Origin: an uncultured Alphaproteobacteria bacterium
Lineage (GTDB): Bacteria; Pseudomonadota; Alphaproteobacteria; RF32; CAG-239
DNA: 39,048 nucleotides
Reading direction: 5' to 3'
Assembly: GCA_944389095.1 (NCBI GenBank)
Contig: CALXLC010000014.1
Span: 1 to 39,048, forward strand
Program-made: the position numbers and the translations under genes
Part shown: piece by piece, positions 8,186-17,059 of the stretch
How the letters are laid out: each line of letters opens with the position of its first letter
Numbering within the stretch: the stretch's first letter is position 1
The notes under the pieces: generated by a model
Seen by the model: the letters and a program-made list of their open reading frames with translations, nothing else
Told to the model about the DNA's origin: nothing
Database searches by the model: none

Positions 8186-9499
8186 TCAGGATAAGACATT
8201 TCGAATCCCGGTATAGACCTTTTTATAAAAAGGTGTGAAATAACGAGGCGGCAATATCTTGTCCGAAAAGCTGTAATAAATGCTGTCATGATGGTCTTTG
8301 ATATTCAGCGGACTGCGTTCAATCGTAACGGAAGCATTCTGATCACGCGGCAATTTCAGTAATGCCAGATTGTCGCAATTGAGCAGGACCATCTCTCCAC
8401 TGAAGCCATAACCGGCACGAATATATTCAACCGCAGACTCGCTGAAATCGGCATAGCCGTTGAAATACTTGTCAAATTTTGCAATTTTGATTCCCGGACA
8501 CCCCAGAAGATTTACCCGACCGCGGGCGTGCTCGCCGATTTCCATTCGTTCCAGAGAATGTGCCTCCCGCAAATCAAGCGTGCCGGCGAACTCATCGGCA
8601 ATACTCAGCCGCTTCAGTCCGGAATTTTCGGCGCTGTCGGACAGAATTATCCGGCCTTTGCAGTCCTTACCTATTTTCAACTCGTACACTTTGGTATCGT
8701 CGACCGTCAGGTTGCCGCGGAAGGAATCACCGATATGAATGTCCCGACGTCCCCAGTTGTTGCGCATTTTTATAACCGCATAGCAATAAAATCCTATGCC
8801 GACGCTATGAAAACAGGAATTCTGAATATTCAGAGTTCCGCTGTAAACATCGGCAATAATCAGATTAAAACATTTAAGACTGTCAATTACCGTCAAATCG
8901 CAGCGGCAATTATTGGCCAACTCTATGCTTTCAACCGTATTGCGGGACATGTTAATGCTGCCCGTAAAGTTCTCATGCACACGGAGCGCTTCTATCGTTT
9001 TATTGTCTCGTAAATCAATTAACAAATCACAGTTTTTTTCAATAACCAGTTTACGGATTTCCGCTTTGCTCAAATTATAAATTCCGCCTTTTGAAAAAGC
9101 CGGTATGCGCAGCGTATGGCGTTTCAGCTTTCCGATTTTCAGGCGTACGCCGAGCAAACGCTCCTTCAGCCTTTTTTGCAACTGACGCTCCGATAAATAT
9201 TCTTCCCGACCGTCATCATACTGCAAAACCGATAAATTCAGAGCTTCGGCCGCTTCCGGAGTCAACATGTATTTTTGGGAACGGACAAACTTATGCAAAA
9301 TGTGTTTTTCCCTATCCGTCAACGGTGTATTCCGATACGGGCTGACGTCCGTAATTTTATTGTCGCAGGCATCCAAAACCGCGGCTATCTGTTTGTCCGG
9401 TTTTCTTAAAACCAGGGCACAACGGCTGCCGCTGACCCGGGTTATCCGATAGCCGTCTTCCAGTTTATAAATAATGCTGCTGTCGGTGGTTTCCGTCAC
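8186..9499 (-). CDS. Hypothetical solenoid-repeat protein
   Basis: 437 residues starting at a GTG with AGAGGA 9 nt upstream. From about residue 125 to 400 it is built of degenerate repeats of about 20-23 residues with a hydrophobic-x-hydrophobic ladder and a recurring F-x-G-x-hydrophobic turn (for example DEFAGTLDLR, DSFRGNLTVDD, YGFSGEMVLLN). This pattern suggests a beta-solenoid or LRR-like fold. No signal peptide or membrane span is seen, so it is probably cytoplasmic. Several positions end in Asn or Cys as in LRR ladders, but I cannot assign a known repeat family. Neighbours give no functional hint. Confidence 0.75.
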   Translation of the reverse strand: MTETTDSSIIYKLEDGYRITRVSGSRCALVLRKPDKQIAAVLDACDNKITDVSPYRNTPLTDREKHILHKFVRSQKYMLTPEAAEALNLSVLQYDDGREEYLSERQLQKRLKERLLGVRLKIGKLKRHTLRIPAFSKGGIYNLSKAEIRKLVIEKNCDLLIDLRDNKTIEALRVHENFTGSINMSRNTVESIELANNCRCDLTVIDSLKCFNLIIADVYSGTLNIQNSCFHSVGIGFYCYAVIKMRNNWGRRDIHIGDSFRGNLTVDDTKVYELKIGKDCKGRIILSDSAENSGLKRLSIADEFAGTLDLREAHSLERMEIGEHARGRVNLLGCPGIKIAKFDKYFNGYADFSESAVEYIRAGYGFSGEMVLLNCDNLALLKLPRDQNASVTIERSPLNIKDHHDSIYYSFSDKILPPRYFTPFYKKVYTGIRNVLS

Positions 9500-9573
9500 G
9501 ATCTTTTTCCTCTTAAATAATTAACCAAAATTTAAGAGTTATTTAATCACTGCAAGACAGATGTCCATACCAG

Positions 9574-10659
9574 TCAGAAAATTTTTTTGACGGTCATTTG
9601 CAACAGCGGATCTTCATCCAAGAATTTGAGTGCTTTGCCTAATATCTGCGGCTCGGAAAGGACGGTGTAATAATCCGTCTTTATACTCGGCGCCAATTGC
9701 AATGCGGCAACAAACTCATCATAATCCAGCGGATTTTGTGCAACAAAATCAAAAAAACCGGTCTGAACCATAATCTCCCTCATGCCGTCAACAGCCGGAT
9801 TTTTTTGCAGCAATGCGCATAAATACGCCGCCACCCCCACCTGAAGCCCGTGCATTTTCGGACGCCGGCTCAATTGGTCCAGCGCATGGGATATCAAGTG
9901 TTCCGGACCACTGGCCGGGCGCGAGGTTCCTGCGATTTCCATGGCTATTCCCGATATCAGCAGCGAGTTGGCCAGGCTGCGCTGAAATCCCGCTGATTTG
10001 ATATCGGTGCTATGGCGGATAAACAGCAAATCCATTGAATTATATGCCATTAAAGAGGCAAAGTCGTTGTAACGTTCATAACCTTTTTGAAAAGCTTTTT
10101 TCCAGTCCCAGAGCGCGGTGACTTTTGACATCATATCCCCTAACCCCGAATACAGACAGGCCAGAGGCGAATTTTTGATGATATCCAAATCAATTACCAC
10201 GCCAAAAGGGATGCTGGCCTTGACGCTTTTGCGCCGGCCTTCCACCAAAATAGAGCAATTCGGGCTGCAAAAACCATCATTGGAAACAGCCGTCGGCACC
10301 GAAATAAACGGAATTTTCAACAAATGCGCCGTATATTTGGCAAAATCGAGCGCTTTGCCGCCGCCGATACCGACAACGGCATTAACGGCAGGAAGCATAT
10401 TGAACGCAACTTTGGTTATCTCTTCAATATTTATAAAGCGAACTTCCTGTTTATATATCGTGTTAATTCCGTAATTGCGGAGGCTGGTATTTAAAATTCC
10501 GCCCAAGGCATCTTCAAGCCCTTCGCTCCAAAAAACGGCGATATCCGTAAAATTTTTATCGACCAGATATTTGCCCATTTTGGGAAATTTGCCGTCTCCG
10601 ATTTTCAGCAAAAACGGGATATTTATTTGTTTATTGGTATACGGCAGATGATTTGACAT
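9574..10659 (-). CDS. sn-glycerol-1-phosphate dehydrogenase family protein
   Basis: 361 residues of the iron/zinc alcohol dehydrogenase superfamily, glycerol-1-phosphate dehydrogenase (AraM/EgsA) branch. It has NAD(P)-binding GIGGGKALDFAKY, then PTAVSNDGFCSPN and VVIDLDII. Likely metal ligands are the Asp of GLGDMMSK and the His residues of GPEHLISH and MHGLQ. The reaction is reduction of dihydroxyacetone phosphate to sn-glycerol-1-phosphate, the archaeal stereochemistry but also known in some bacteria. The start has GGAGGG 7 nt upstream and lies one base from the stop of the HAD phosphatase gene. The pair may make a glycerol-1-phosphate-based polymer or lipid precursor (inference). Confidence 0.85.
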   Translation of the reverse strand: MSNHLPYTNKQINIPFLLKIGDGKFPKMGKYLVDKNFTDIAVFWSEGLEDALGGILNTSLRNYGINTIYKQEVRFINIEEITKVAFNMLPAVNAVVGIGGGKALDFAKYTAHLLKIPFISVPTAVSNDGFCSPNCSILVEGRRKSVKASIPFGVVIDLDIIKNSPLACLYSGLGDMMSKVTALWDWKKAFQKGYERYNDFASLMAYNSMDLLFIRHSTDIKSAGFQRSLANSLLISGIAMEIAGTSRPASGPEHLISHALDQLSRRPKMHGLQVGVAAYLCALLQKNPAVDGMREIMVQTGFFDFVAQNPLDYDEFVAALQLAPSIKTDYYTVLSEPQILGKALKFLDEDPLLQMTVKKIF

Positions 10660-10660
10660 G

Positions 10661-11314
10661 TCAGCCCTCCTCTTTTAATAAATATTGGCAGATATCGGCA
10701 AAACTGTTTAGTTTTTTGCAGGAAAATTTCTGCTTTCGGCATTTTTCCAACAGCATGTCCCGGGCAAAGACAACGTCCGCGACTTGTGCCGCGGCAACGT
10801 CCGGCAATCCGTCTCCGGCATAAATCACCCGGTATCCCTGCCCTTGCAAAAATTCTACCACGGCTTTCTTGGATACGCCCACGGCAGCATCATAAAACCG
10901 GCCGGCCGGCGCGCTCATTTCCAACCCGTTTTGAGGTGTATAAGTTCCGTGATTGGCTATCAGATTAATTCCATAGCAATCGATGATGCCGCCGATCAAA
11001 ATTTTTATATAATAATCACAACCGGCGGAGCAAATATAAAAAGGTATGCCTTGACCTTGACATATTCCGGCAGCCTCTTGAAAATGCGAATCAATTTTGA
11101 TTTCTTTAATAAAATTCCGCAAGTCCGCTTCGGGAACCCTGATTTGGGAAAATATGCGTTTTAACGCCTCGAAATGCGTCAGACGTCCCGCAAGATACAT
11201 CCGCCACGGTTCCAATGCAGCCTCGTCCATATATTTATCGACAACTTTCCAGAAAAAATCGCTGTCGCTGACGGTACCGTCAAAATCACTTATTAAAGCC
11301 GTTTTTTTTGACAT
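10661..11314 (-). CDS. HAD-superfamily phosphatase (MtnX/phosphoserine-phosphatase-like)
   Basis: 217 residues. HAD motif I is SDFDGTVSD near residue 8 (the first Asp the nucleophile, the second the acid/base). Motif II is ICSAGCD and motif III/IV is YAGDGLPDVAA. The cap insert resembles the HAD-IB MtnX-like type. The start ATG has GAGGGG 6 nt upstream. It is first in a two-gene operon with glycerol-1-phosphate dehydrogenase, so its substrate may be a glycerol or sugar phosphate; that is inferred from context only. Confidence 0.85.
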   Translation of the reverse strand: MSKKTALISDFDGTVSDSDFFWKVVDKYMDEAALEPWRMYLAGRLTHFEALKRIFSQIRVPEADLRNFIKEIKIDSHFQEAAGICQGQGIPFYICSAGCDYYIKILIGGIIDCYGINLIANHGTYTPQNGLEMSAPAGRFYDAAVGVSKKAVVEFLQGQGYRVIYAGDGLPDVAAAQVADVVFARDMLLEKCRKQKFSCKKLNSFADICQYLLKEEG

Positions 11315-11395
11315 GGGTTACCCCTCTTTGTTGGCGAATGACTTTAAAATAACACACTAATTTTTTATTTTAAATAAATTTCTGCTGCGCGTCCT

Positions 11396-11710
11396 TTATC
11401 CTTTCAGGCTGTTTGTCTGACGACGCGCGACCTCTAAAACCGCATTAAAATCATCGGCATCGTCTACTTTGTTTTTGCGAGTAAAACCGCATTTGAGACA
11501 CCGGTGTATCAATATGTAACGACCGTTTTTGATTTCAATCCCCACCGGCTCCATCAATCCGCCGCAACTCTCCGCCCGGTCACCAGGATTAACATCAACA
11601 TGTTTGGAGTACAAACATCGCGGGCAATGATTGGTGTATCCGTTGCCGCAGACTTCTGCACCGCAATGTTCGCAAACAAAATTTTCCGTTGTTCTTGCAA
11701 ATTTTTTCAT
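11396..11710 (-). CDS. RNHCP domain-containing protein
   Basis: About 104 residues from the internal ATG before KKFARTTENFVCEHCG. The frame opens earlier, at 11815, but that part looks non-coding. It carries two CxxC zinc-type pairs (CEHC and CLKC) and the family signature TNHCPRCLYSKHVD..PGDRA..CGGLMEP. The family is small, cytoplasmic and of unknown exact role. Here the first residue of the RNHCP motif is Thr instead of Arg. Confidence 0.85.
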   Translation of the reverse strand: MKKFARTTENFVCEHCGAEVCGNGYTNHCPRCLYSKHVDVNPGDRAESCGGLMEPVGIEIKNGRYILIHRCLKCGFTRKNKVDDADDFNAVLEVARRQTNSLKG

Positions 11711-11855
11711 TTTCCATCCCGTCCCGTTTTTTCGGAAGAAATGCAGTTTATCCGATTTGGCAAAGATTGCAATCCTTTTCGGACGAATATTTTCTTTGCA
11801 AAAAAATGCTTGCAAAAAATTTAAAATAAGCTAATTATATCACTGTCTGAGGACT

Positions 11856-11932
11856 CGGGACATAGCTCAGCCTGGTAGAGCGCTTGCTTTGGGAGCAAGA
11901 TGTCACAGGTTCGAATCCTGTTGTCCCGACCA
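11856..11932 (+). tRNA. tRNA-Pro (anticodon TGG)
   Basis: Full cloverleaf: acceptor CGGGACA/TGTCCCG, D arm with AGCTCAGCCTGGTAGAG, anticodon stem CTTGC/GCAAG around the loop TTTGGGA, T arm GGTTCGAATCC. CCA is encoded. An AT-rich promoter-like stretch (TTGCAA, TAATTATAT) lies just upstream. Confidence 0.97.
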
Positions 11933-11943
11933 AAAAATCATCC

Positions 11944-12020
11944 GGTCCCGTAGCTCAGCTGGATAGAGCAACAGCCTTCTAAGCTGTGGGTCAGAGGTTC
12001 GAATCCTCTCGGGATCACCA
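11944..12020 (+). tRNA. tRNA-Arg (anticodon TCT)
   Basis: Acceptor GGTCCCG/CGGGATC (one G-U pair), anticodon stem ACAGC/GCTGT around the loop CTTCTAA, T arm AGAGGTTCGAATCCTCT, encoded CCA. It follows tRNA-Pro by 11 bp and probably shares its transcript. Confidence 0.97.
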
Positions 12021-12027
12021 CTTCAAG

Positions 12028-12055
12028 CGGCAGTCTGAAAATGGCTGCCGTTTTT
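12028..12055 (+). terminator. Terminator of the tRNA-Pro/tRNA-Arg transcript
   Basis: CGGCAG/CTGCCG stem followed by TTTTTC, directly after tRNA-Arg and overlapping the start of the convergent tag tail. Confidence 0.8.
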
Positions 12056-12057
12056 CT

Positions 12058-12648
12058 TTATTTTTCAATAATTTCCCGGGTATATTTATAAAAGCAACCC
12101 TCCAAATGATCGTTTATGAAACCGGTTGCCTGAAGAAAAGCGTAGCAAACAGTCGGGCCAAAAAATTTAAAACCCCGTTTTTTCATGTCTTTGCTCATTG
12201 CCTCTGATTCCGGCGATACGGACGGAATCCGGCTTAAGGTTTTGATGTGATTGACAACGGGGCGCTTATTCGGAAAAAAAGACAGAACATAATCGCGAAA
12301 ACTTCCGAATTCTTTTTGTATTTCCATAAACAATTTTGCATTACCTACCGCCGCCTCTATTTTTTTGCGATTTTTGATAATACCGTCAAAGCGCATCAGC
12401 CGGTCAATATCATCGACCGTCATCCGTGCCACTTTTTTTACATCAAACTGATGAAAAGCCTTCCTATACCCTTCCCGTTTTTTTAAAACGGTTATCCAGG
12501 CCAATCCGGCCTGGGCACTCTCCAAAATCAAAAACTCAAACAATCTTTTATCGTCGGCCACCGGCTTTCCCCATTCTTCATCATGGTATTTGACATACAA
12601 TTCGTCAGTTCCGCACCAGCCGCAACGCCCGTTTATCAAATCCTGCAT
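12058..12648 (-). CDS. tag: DNA-3-methyladenine glycosylase I
   Basis: 196 residues, normal for the family. It removes 3-methyladenine from alkylated DNA in base excision repair. The N-terminus has CGWCGTDELYVKYHDEEWG, typical of Tag, followed by LESAQAGLAWITVLKKRE. The zinc-binding Cys/His residues expected near both ends are present (CGWC region, YHDEEWG, C-terminal CYAFLQATGFINDH). The start has AAAGGA 5 nt upstream. Confidence 0.95.
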   Translation of the reverse strand: MQDLINGRCGWCGTDELYVKYHDEEWGKPVADDKRLFEFLILESAQAGLAWITVLKKREGYRKAFHQFDVKKVARMTVDDIDRLMRFDGIIKNRKKIEAAVGNAKLFMEIQKEFGSFRDYVLSFFPNKRPVVNHIKTLSRIPSVSPESEAMSKDMKKRGFKFFGPTVCYAFLQATGFINDHLEGCFYKYTREIIEK

Positions 12649-13306
12649 TTGTTTCCTTTCCGATTTTTTTTGATTTTACAAACAAATTATGAAAGAATAA
12701 TAAACTTCCATTAGCTCATGCAAGTGTCTTAACAGCTCCAAACTTCGTTCGCCGTCCAAAGCTACGCAAACCTGGCGGCCGGGTTGGAATGTTTATATCT
12801 ACCTGCTTGCGCGTTTGCCGTTTTATCGGGATTATTTAAACTTTTTCCATAAAAACACCGTTTGGTGATGAGAAGACTGATGATGATTTTCCGGGAAAGG
12901 TGAAGAAAGTTTTGGAGAATAGAAAGGAAACTGAGGTGAGAAGGAATTTGATTTTGAGGGAGGAAACGAGGCGTCAAAATATCGATAAGAAGACGGGAGA
13001 CGGACAGAGTTTTCTATTGTCGGCAGTTCTGTCTCATTTGTCTTAGGAAGTTCTGTATCTTTTTCCATTATCTTACTCCCAACCGGTAAAGCTTTTTTAT
13101 TGTTCTTATGAAATGCAACTAAATTTTTTCGCTTTTCCCTTTAAATTTTTGCTTTAACTTCTTAAAAATGCAAGTTTTTATGTTGTCTCCTGTGGATAAC
13201 GTGTATTTCAAGACAAATTACCACTTAAAAAAATAAAAAAAACTATAAAATAAATCTTGATTTTTGTAAAATTTTGTCATATTGTTCAAGTCTAATTTTT
13301 ATAACT
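12649..13306. other. 658-bp gap, possible degraded coding sequence
   Basis: No gene I would call. From about 12838 to the TAG at 13047 the plus strand is open and would give a charged Lys/Glu/Arg-rich peptide, but there is no start codon near its head. The opposite frame at 12832-13068 gives a Pro/Ser-rich peptide with a plausible GGGAG site. Just upstream another short plus-strand frame ends at a TGA near 12870. This looks like remnants of a gene broken by frameshifts. The last 200 bp are AT-rich and probably hold the promoter of the next gene. Confidence 0.4.
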
Positions 13307-13636
13307 ATGGCAACTATTACAAAAAAATCTTCTCATCTGATGTCCGTTGGAGAAGCTGCAAAATTTGTTGCAGGGACTGTGATTGGTGATGTTTCTTACA
13401 ATTTGGACGGTATGACGGCTATCGGGTCCGCAAAAGAAAATGAGCTGACCGTCATTTATGATGATAAGGACGTTACCGAATTATTTAAAAGTGACGCCGA
13501 ATGCGTTCTGACGAATGAAGAACTTTCTGTCTTTATTCCTAGTTATTGTAACGTAATTGTTGTTAAGGACGTCACTTTTGCGGCAGACCTTCTGGCCAAG
13601 GAATTTTCCCGCCGTACGTTTGAGAAGCTGCAGTAA
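13307..13636 (+). CDS. Stand-alone LpxD N-terminal (non-repeat) domain protein
   Basis: 109 residues from the ATG at 13307; an in-frame TTG at 13274 is less likely. The whole protein resembles only the N-terminal uridine-binding domain of LpxD (SVGEAAKFVAGTVIGD, then AECVLTNEE and NVIVVKD). The left-handed hexapeptide acyltransferase domain that follows in full LpxD (about 340 residues) is absent, and the stop is followed at once by a terminator. It is either a remnant or a small domain protein with its own role. The ribosome site is weak. The neighbour MsbA-like exporter also relates to lipid A. Confidence 0.65.
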   Translation: MATITKKSSHLMSVGEAAKFVAGTVIGDVSYNLDGMTAIGSAKENELTVIYDDKDVTELFKSDAECVLTNEELSVFIPSYCNVIVVKDVTFAADLLAKEFSRRTFEKLQ

Positions 13637-13646
13637 CCCTATTGCA

Positions 13647-13687
13647 AATAAAGCTGTCCGTTCCCGCAAAGAACAGGCAGCTTTATT
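13647..13687. terminator. Bidirectional terminator
   Basis: AATAAAGCTG/CAGCTTTATT outer stem with a partly paired inner GTTC/GAAC, between the convergent LpxD-like and MsbA-like genes. T-rich on both sides. Confidence 0.7.
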
Positions 13688-13698
13688 ATTTTGTCGTT

Positions 13699-15462
13699 TT
13701 ATTTCAACTGCGTTTTATAAAGAGAAGCATAAATGCTGTTTTCTTTTTTCATCAGCTCATCATGCGTCCCCTCTTCCACAATCTCGCCATAATTGACGAC
13801 AACAATTTTATCCGCATTGCGAACGGTGGAAAGACGGTGAGCGATAATAAACACCGTACGATCTTTCATCAGGTTGTCTATGGCCTGCTGGACTACGGCC
13901 TCCGACTTGTTGTCCAGTGCAGAAGTAGCTTCGTCCAAAATGACTATCGGCGCATTTTTAATAAAAGCCCGGGCAATGGCTATCCGTTGTTTTTGCCCGC
14001 CGGAAAGCAAAACCCCGCGTTCGCCGATATAGGTGTCCAGCCCTTTTTCCAGCGTGCCGATAAACTCGCTGAGGCAGGCATTTTTTACGGCGGCGTCGAT
14101 TTCTGCCGGCGTGGCATTTTCTTTCCCTAACAGAATATTCTCCCGGATGGTTCCGGAAAACAGGAAATTATCCTGAAAGACGATTGCAATATTATCCCGC
14201 AGCGACGTTAATTCAACATCACGAACATCCATACCGTTAATGGTCAGGCTTCCCGACTTTATATCGTAAAAACGCGGCAGGAGGTTAACCATAGTGGTTT
14301 TGCCGCCGCCGGAATTACCCACAAACGCTATCGTTTCTCCCAGATTGACCTTAAGGTTAACGTGTTTGAGGACCGGTTTTCCCGGAACATATTCAAAACA
14401 AACGTCTTTATACTCTATTCCCTGCGTGATTTTGCCCAGCGGCCTGGCATCCGGCTTATTGACGATGTCAGGCGTTTTTTCCAACAGGCTGAAAACACGC
14501 TCCATCGCCATCAATGCCATTTGCACCGAATTAAAATTGTTGCCGATGGACTTGATGGGGGTGTAAAGCATTATCAATGCCGTGATAAACGATACAAAAT
14601 TACCGGCGGTGATTTGATGATGGACAATCAGGTAGCTGCCGTACCAGATGACGGCGGCAATTCCCAAAGAGACGATAAAATGCATCATCGGCGACATGAG
14701 GCCGGTGCGCTGCATCATTTTTATTCCCAATTTAAATACCGAACGCAACGTGTCACGGAATTTGGCGTTTTGATAGTCATAAAGATTATAAGAGGTCACA
14801 ATCCGGTTGCCGTTGAACGTTTCATTATACGCCGTCATTACCGCAGAGGCCGAAAAAACCGTTTTTCCCATAATTCCTTTAATCCGGCGGCGGACGGTCG
14901 TCAACGGATACAAGGCGCCAAACAACACGATAACCGCCACGATTGCCAATTGCCACGAATTATAAAAAAGCACAAATATTAATGATATGGATGAGAAAAC
15001 ACGGGTGGTAAACAGTTTGAGGTTTGACAACAACCCGCTGCAGGCCATGTCGACATCATTGTTAAAACGAAACTGAATATCGCCGGAAGTCGACCTGTCA
15101 AAAAAAGATGCGTTATAGCGCATCAGCTTGGCAAACAAATCCTGTTTGACGTCCATGGCTATGCGCTGGCCGACCCAGGTGTTAAGGTATGTTGCGGTGT
15201 AATTCAACAAGCTCTGAACCGAGCTGAACAATATAATCAAGAATGGAATAAAACCGGCCGCTTTGGCGCTTTTTTCCACCATAACAATATCCATATACGG
15301 CTTGAGTGCCCAGGCAATAACGGCATCCATGGAGCCGATGGGTATGGTTATGGTTACTGCCAGAATCGCCCTCACCCAATATGGCCGGACATAGGGTAAA
15401 ATTTTGCGATAATTCTGAACGATGTACATCGAACAGATTTTTTCTTTTATCTTCTTAAACAT
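13699..15462 (-). CDS. ABC exporter, MsbA-like (lipid A/lipid flippase)
   Basis: 587 residues: a six-helix membrane domain (about 1-310) fused to an ATPase domain. Walker A is GNSGGGKTT, the Q loop lies in IVFQDNFLF, the signature is LSGGQKQR, Walker B is IVILDEATSALD, and the switch His is in IIAHRLST. Size and order are those of MsbA-type homodimeric exporters that flip lipid A-core or other lipids across the inner membrane. It is last in the direction of the polysaccharide operon but separated from it by about 260 bp with a small frame. Confidence 0.85.
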   Translation of the reverse strand: MFKKIKEKICSMYIVQNYRKILPYVRPYWVRAILAVTITIPIGSMDAVIAWALKPYMDIVMVEKSAKAAGFIPFLIILFSSVQSLLNYTATYLNTWVGQRIAMDVKQDLFAKLMRYNASFFDRSTSGDIQFRFNNDVDMACSGLLSNLKLFTTRVFSSISLIFVLFYNSWQLAIVAVIVLFGALYPLTTVRRRIKGIMGKTVFSASAVMTAYNETFNGNRIVTSYNLYDYQNAKFRDTLRSVFKLGIKMMQRTGLMSPMMHFIVSLGIAAVIWYGSYLIVHHQITAGNFVSFITALIMLYTPIKSIGNNFNSVQMALMAMERVFSLLEKTPDIVNKPDARPLGKITQGIEYKDVCFEYVPGKPVLKHVNLKVNLGETIAFVGNSGGGKTTMVNLLPRFYDIKSGSLTINGMDVRDVELTSLRDNIAIVFQDNFLFSGTIRENILLGKENATPAEIDAAVKNACLSEFIGTLEKGLDTYIGERGVLLSGGQKQRIAIARAFIKNAPIVILDEATSALDNKSEAVVQQAIDNLMKDRTVFIIAHRLSTVRNADKIVVVNYGEIVEEGTHDELMKKENSIYASLYKTQLK

Positions 15463-15525
15463 GTTTAATCCAAATCTTTATGTGTTTGGATTATAGGAAA
15501 ACAAAATTTTCCCTGCAAGGATTTT

Positions 15526-15681
15526 TTATAACAGGGGGAAAAGTCGGAAAAGCCTCGGCCACAAGACAAATCCGGCAAACATCAAGTACGATATCCCGGC
15601 ACAAACACCTCCGGTCAGCAAAAAACGCAGCTTTTCCGGCACCTTAAACCATAATGACAGACTAAGAATGTTTTTCATCAT
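15526..15681 (-). pseudogene. Small membrane frame, possible GtrA-like N-terminal remnant
   Basis: 51 residues beginning MMKNILSLS. The segment PEKLRFLLTGGVCAGISYL resembles the first helix of GtrA-family flippases, which normally have about 120-150 residues and four helices. Here a stop follows after one or two hydrophobic segments. AGGGAAG lies 10 nt upstream of the start. It sits in the gap between the NoeA-like methyltransferase and the MsbA-like gene. It could be a truncated gene or a true small membrane protein; assignment by eye is weak. Confidence 0.35.
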
Positions 15682-15722
15682 TTGGGAAAACTTCCCTGTT
15701 GTTAGATATGATGAACTTACAA

Positions 15723-17051
15723 TTATTTTATTTTTCCGACAAATATAATTCTGTTCTTTTCCAACTGTTCTTTATGAAGCAAGCTGAAATATTTTTTAAA
15801 ATTTTTCTCAAACCAATGTTCATTATACCACTCCGGAATTTCAGGCAGTACTTCCTCCCCACCCCACAAGCCTAAGGGCATAAATTCGATGAACACATAT
15901 TTATTTGCATATTGTTTGATTTGAGAGAAAATTGTATCGATTTGAATATTTTGAGCTAGTAATAAATGGTGAGTAATTGCTAAGGCAAAAACGGCATCAG
16001 CTTTTGTTACTGGCTGATAAGATGCTGTAAAATTGTGTAATGCCAAATCCACTTTTGTTGGGTGCTCTTTGAAAAATATATATCCTTCCTCTATTGCTTT
16101 TTCATCATAATCAATAGATAGGTAGAAGTTCATTGGAATTTCTTTAGATAATAAATACAAGAAACCTCCAGAATTTCCTGCTAAATCTATAGAGCTTTGA
16201 GCTCCATCGGCATATTTTTTACATAATTGAATAATTCTTTGAAATCGAATATATTGTTCGTTATTTTTTTTATTATTTTTTAAACTATTATAAAAATTTA
16301 ATTGATAATTTCCCCAAGCACTTTTCTGTACAGGATACGAGAAAATTTGTGATATATACTCTGGTTCAAAGATATTTTTATCAAATACATTACTTATCAT
16401 TAAGTTCAATTTTGGGGAAGAATGTTTTCTATGATATTCTTTAAAATAAGATACTGCATTTGAATATGTCATTGTATTTTCAATTGTTTGGGCTGGTTGT
16501 GTTCTTAAATAAAAACTTTCTCCATCATAAATAATTTTTCGTCCAAAATAAACATCACAGCAATTCATTAGCAATAATGAGGCTAAAAGACGTTTATATT
16601 CTAGAAGGAAACCATTCGCAGTTTCTTTTGTATAAGGAACAAAACTTCCAAAATCAATAAAAATTGGTTTGTTCTGAAAAAATGTTATATTCCATGGGTG
16701 GGCATCAATTAGTTGTTTTCCATGTTTATTAGCAATTTGATTTACATGTAAAATATGTATTGCTGCGTCTTTGAGCATCGAAAATGACCAATATTTAGGT
16801 TCTAAAATAATTGGAATCTTTTTATGCTGCAAAATGAGATTAAATTCATCAGAATAAAACTTTGAAATTATTGTTTCGGGAATCATTTCTTTTTGCATAA
16901 GTTCATTTATTAATCCTCCAGACAATAGCTCCCTAACATATTCTTCTTTTTGGGGCCTAATACCTCTAAATATTTTATTATCTTTTGTAAAAACAACACC
17001 CAAAACATCACTACCAAAGGATAGTTTCCAATAATTTTCTATTTTTTCCAT
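15723..17051 (-). CDS. Two-domain SAM methyltransferase (NoeA-like, kinase-like N-terminal part)
   Basis: 442 residues. The N-terminal half has GKQLIDAHPWNITFF and PIFIDFGSF, like the D..NI..F / ID stretch of nodulation protein NoeA-like methyltransferases and echoing kinase catalytic loops. The C-terminal half is a Rossmann methyltransferase with SSIDLAGNSGGFLYLL as motif I and LSIDYDEKAI as motif II; DAVFALAITHHLL follows. The start has GAGG 5 nt upstream and the gene follows the GT9-GT2 gene by 8 bp. Base composition is far more AT-rich than the flanks, which suggests transfer. Likely decorates a surface glycan (inference). Confidence 0.75.
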   Translation of the reverse strand: MEKIENYWKLSFGSDVLGVVFTKDNKIFRGIRPQKEEYVRELLSGGLINELMQKEMIPETIISKFYSDEFNLILQHKKIPIILEPKYWSFSMLKDAAIHILHVNQIANKHGKQLIDAHPWNITFFQNKPIFIDFGSFVPYTKETANGFLLEYKRLLASLLLMNCCDVYFGRKIIYDGESFYLRTQPAQTIENTMTYSNAVSYFKEYHRKHSSPKLNLMISNVFDKNIFEPEYISQIFSYPVQKSAWGNYQLNFYNSLKNNKKNNEQYIRFQRIIQLCKKYADGAQSSIDLAGNSGGFLYLLSKEIPMNFYLSIDYDEKAIEEGYIFFKEHPTKVDLALHNFTASYQPVTKADAVFALAITHHLLLAQNIQIDTIFSQIKQYANKYVFIEFMPLGLWGGEEVLPEIPEWYNEHWFEKNFKKYFSLLHKEQLEKNRIIFVGKIK

Positions 17052-17059
17052 TTTAACCT

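Noticed and set aside
12832..13068. 78-codon minus-strand frame with a GGGAG site
   Set aside because: Pro/Ser/Phe-rich peptide typical of the complement of a purine-rich strand; kept only as part of the gap description.
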